Of a DNA stretch of 6,991 nt, positions 6,131-6,991 are shown piece after piece. The translations under genes and the position numbers were made by a program. Origin of the DNA: Bacteroidota bacterium (GTDB lineage Bacteria; Bacteroidota; Rhodothermia; Rhodothermales; UBA10348); the NCBI GenBank assembly GCA_004356385.1, contig SMXL01000121.1:1-6991 (forward strand), given 5' to 3'. The notes below the pieces were generated by a model, which had not been told where the DNA came from, ran no database searches, and worked only from the letters and a program-made list of their open reading frames with translations. The stretch's first letter is position 1, and each line of letters opens with the position of its first letter.

Positions 6131-6670
6131 TTATCGCCGAATCGTGACACGATCCGGAACCACAAATGCGGTTCTGAATTTCCCGGCCATAAACGTCATC
6201 AACCGCTCTGCATCGTCGCGCTGGGTGAAATCGCCGGCGCGAACTCTATAAAGCGGGAGCTTAAACTCGTTGTAGATCGCCAGTTCACTCGGTAACTGAT
6301 TCTCTTCCTTTTCCTCCCCGGAAATCTGACTCCACCACGTGTTCAGATCTTCCTCAGCCTGCACCGCTTCGTCGCGTTCGAGAGACGAATAAACCTGGAC
6401 CCTGTAGCCCGGTACGATCTGCACGATTCCCGCGTCTGCGCGGTTTTGCATCAATTCTTCCGGCACGTCATGCACCACGCGTACATCGACAGGTGCGGCC
6501 TCGTCCTGAAATGGTGAAGCGTCGAAGACTTCATGGTCCGACAGGTTCAGCAATCCTCCGTCCGTCGTGCCATCGTTATCGCCCGTCGAGCTCCTACTTC
6601 CAGAGCAGGAGGCCAAGAGAAATATTGCTACAATAGGCAGGCGTGTCATATGCCGATTCTTTCCGATCAT
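6131..6670 (-). CDS. SPOR-domain lipoprotein
   Basis: The 179-residue precursor begins with a lipoprotein signal peptide: basic start (K4, R6, R10), hydrophobic LPIVAIFLL, and lipobox LASC with Cys22 as the lipidated residue. A Ser/Gly/Asp-rich linker follows (about 23-60). The C-terminal part (about 88-177) is a SPOR domain: GYRVQVYSS, a middle acidic helix, then LYRVRAGDFTQRDDAERLM and a last strand FVVPDRVTI. SPOR domains bind peptidoglycan lacking stem peptides, so the mature protein is probably anchored in the periplasm or outer membrane facing the cell wall. The ATG at 6670 is chosen over the one at codon 8 because AGGAGGGG precedes it by three bases. That site overlaps the deoC stop, so the genes are probably coupled. 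The exact role (division, wall remodelling) cannot be told. Confidence 0.85.
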   Translation of the reverse strand: MIGKNRHMTRLPIVAIFLLASCSGSRSSTGDNDGTTDGGLLNLSDHEVFDASPFQDEAAPVDVRVVHDVPEELMQNRADAGIVQIVPGYRVQVYSSLERDEAVQAEEDLNTWWSQISGEEKEENQLPSELAIYNEFKLPLYRVRAGDFTQRDDAERLMTFMAGKFRTAFVVPDRVTIRR

Positions 6671-6673
6671 GAA

Positions 6674-6681
6674 CCCCTCCT
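6674..6681 (-). promoter_or_regulatory. Shine-Dalgarno AGGAGGGG overlapping the deoC stop codon
   Basis: Read on the minus strand, TAGGAGGGG contains the deoC stop TAG (6682-6680) and the ribosome binding site of the SPOR lipoprotein gene, with three bases (TTC) before its ATG. It decides the lipoprotein start and indicates translational coupling from deoC. Confidence 0.75.
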
Positions 6682-6991
6682 AACTCGACCCTTTCAGAAT
6701 GGCCACTGATGCACTCGCACCTATCCGGGTCGCCCCGTGGGCGATCATGGTCTCTGCGTCCTCCTTCGTTCGAACTCCTCCGGATGCTTTAATCCCCATG
6801 TCCGGGCCGACCACTCTTCTCATCAGAGATATATCCTCAGTCGTAGCTCCACCACTCGCAAACCCTGTAGAGGTTTTTACGAAATCCGCCTGCGCGTTCA
6901 ACGATAGCACCGACGCGATTACTTTTTCTTCATTCGTGAGCAGAGCCGTCTCCAATATTACTTTTGTAATCACTGTGGTTTCTCCGCTCTC
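6680..6991 (-). CDS. deoC: Deoxyribose-phosphate aldolase, C-terminal part (cut by window edge)
   Basis: DeoC splits 2-deoxyribose-5-phosphate into glyceraldehyde-3-phosphate and acetaldehyde, in deoxynucleoside salvage. The visible 103 codons cover the last half of the TIM barrel: [17 protein letters not shown], then [15 protein letters not shown] with the Schiff-base lysine, and [18 protein letters not shown] with the second active-site lysine, ending in [14 protein letters not shown]. These match the short bacterial DeoC type closely. The frame is open to the last base of the window, so the N-terminal half and true start lie outside; the GTG at 6973 is an internal codon, not a start. The gene continues into the SPOR lipoprotein gene nine bases downstream, which suggests one transcript. 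Confidence 0.93.
   Translation of the reverse strand, partial: ESGETTVITKVILETALLTNEEKVIASVLSLNAQADFVKTSTGFASGGATTEDISLMRRVVGPDMGIKASGGVRTKEDAETMIAHGATRIGASASVAILKGSS

Noticed and set aside
6628..6649. Alternative lipoprotein start at codon 8 (ATG near 6649).
   Set aside because: No ribosome binding site precedes it, whereas the ATG at 6670 has an excellent one; the lipobox works with either.

Overview
The window is ordinary chromosomal DNA of roughly even base composition from a free-living heterotrophic bacterium. It carries central-metabolism and envelope genes and no sign of phage, transposon, CRISPR array, tRNA or rRNA. The enzyme set (E. coli-type phosphoglucomutase, a polyphosphate-type ROK glucokinase, a type I-beta DAHP synthase with an N-terminal ferredoxin-like domain, a SPOR lipoprotein beside deoC) fits the Rhodothermota/Balneolota side of the FCB group best. 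That placement is an inference from memory of the families and is only moderately likely. Some genes have clear Shine-Dalgarno sites (the SPOR lipoprotein and a 40-codon small gene), while pgm and the DAHP synthase have none.

Left part (1-2778, + strand): kbl, glycine C-acetyltransferase, is nearly complete in its conserved motifs and probably follows a tdh gene outside the window. It is followed by 462 bases without an ordinary gene. These hold an imperfect hairpin after kbl, several inverted repeats, a good sigma70-like promoter with an extended -10, and a ~180-nt leader. The leader contains a perfectly placed Shine-Dalgarno/TTG start for a 17-codon peptide. The divergent DAHP synthase follows, starting at a GTG without a Shine-Dalgarno.

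Middle (2828-5859): pgm (- strand, convergent with the DAHP synthase gene) is divergent from a polyphosphate glucokinase gene (+ strand). The two form a short route: glucose plus polyphosphate gives glucose-6-phosphate, which Pgm interconverts with glucose-1-phosphate for glycogen or nucleotide-sugar synthesis. The glucokinase stop codon overlaps the start of a small SRPBCC (START-like) protein gene in a TGATG junction, so the two are probably translated together.

Right part (5860-6991): an overlooked 40-codon gene with a good ribosome binding site encodes a single-span membrane peptide. Convergent to it, on the - strand, deoC (cut by the window edge) is followed after 9 bases by a SPOR-domain lipoprotein gene whose ribosome binding site overlaps the deoC stop codon.

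The points most worth a second look are the unusual active-site residues of the DAHP synthase, its leader/operator region, and the small membrane protein. I see no convincing wholly new multi-gene system.
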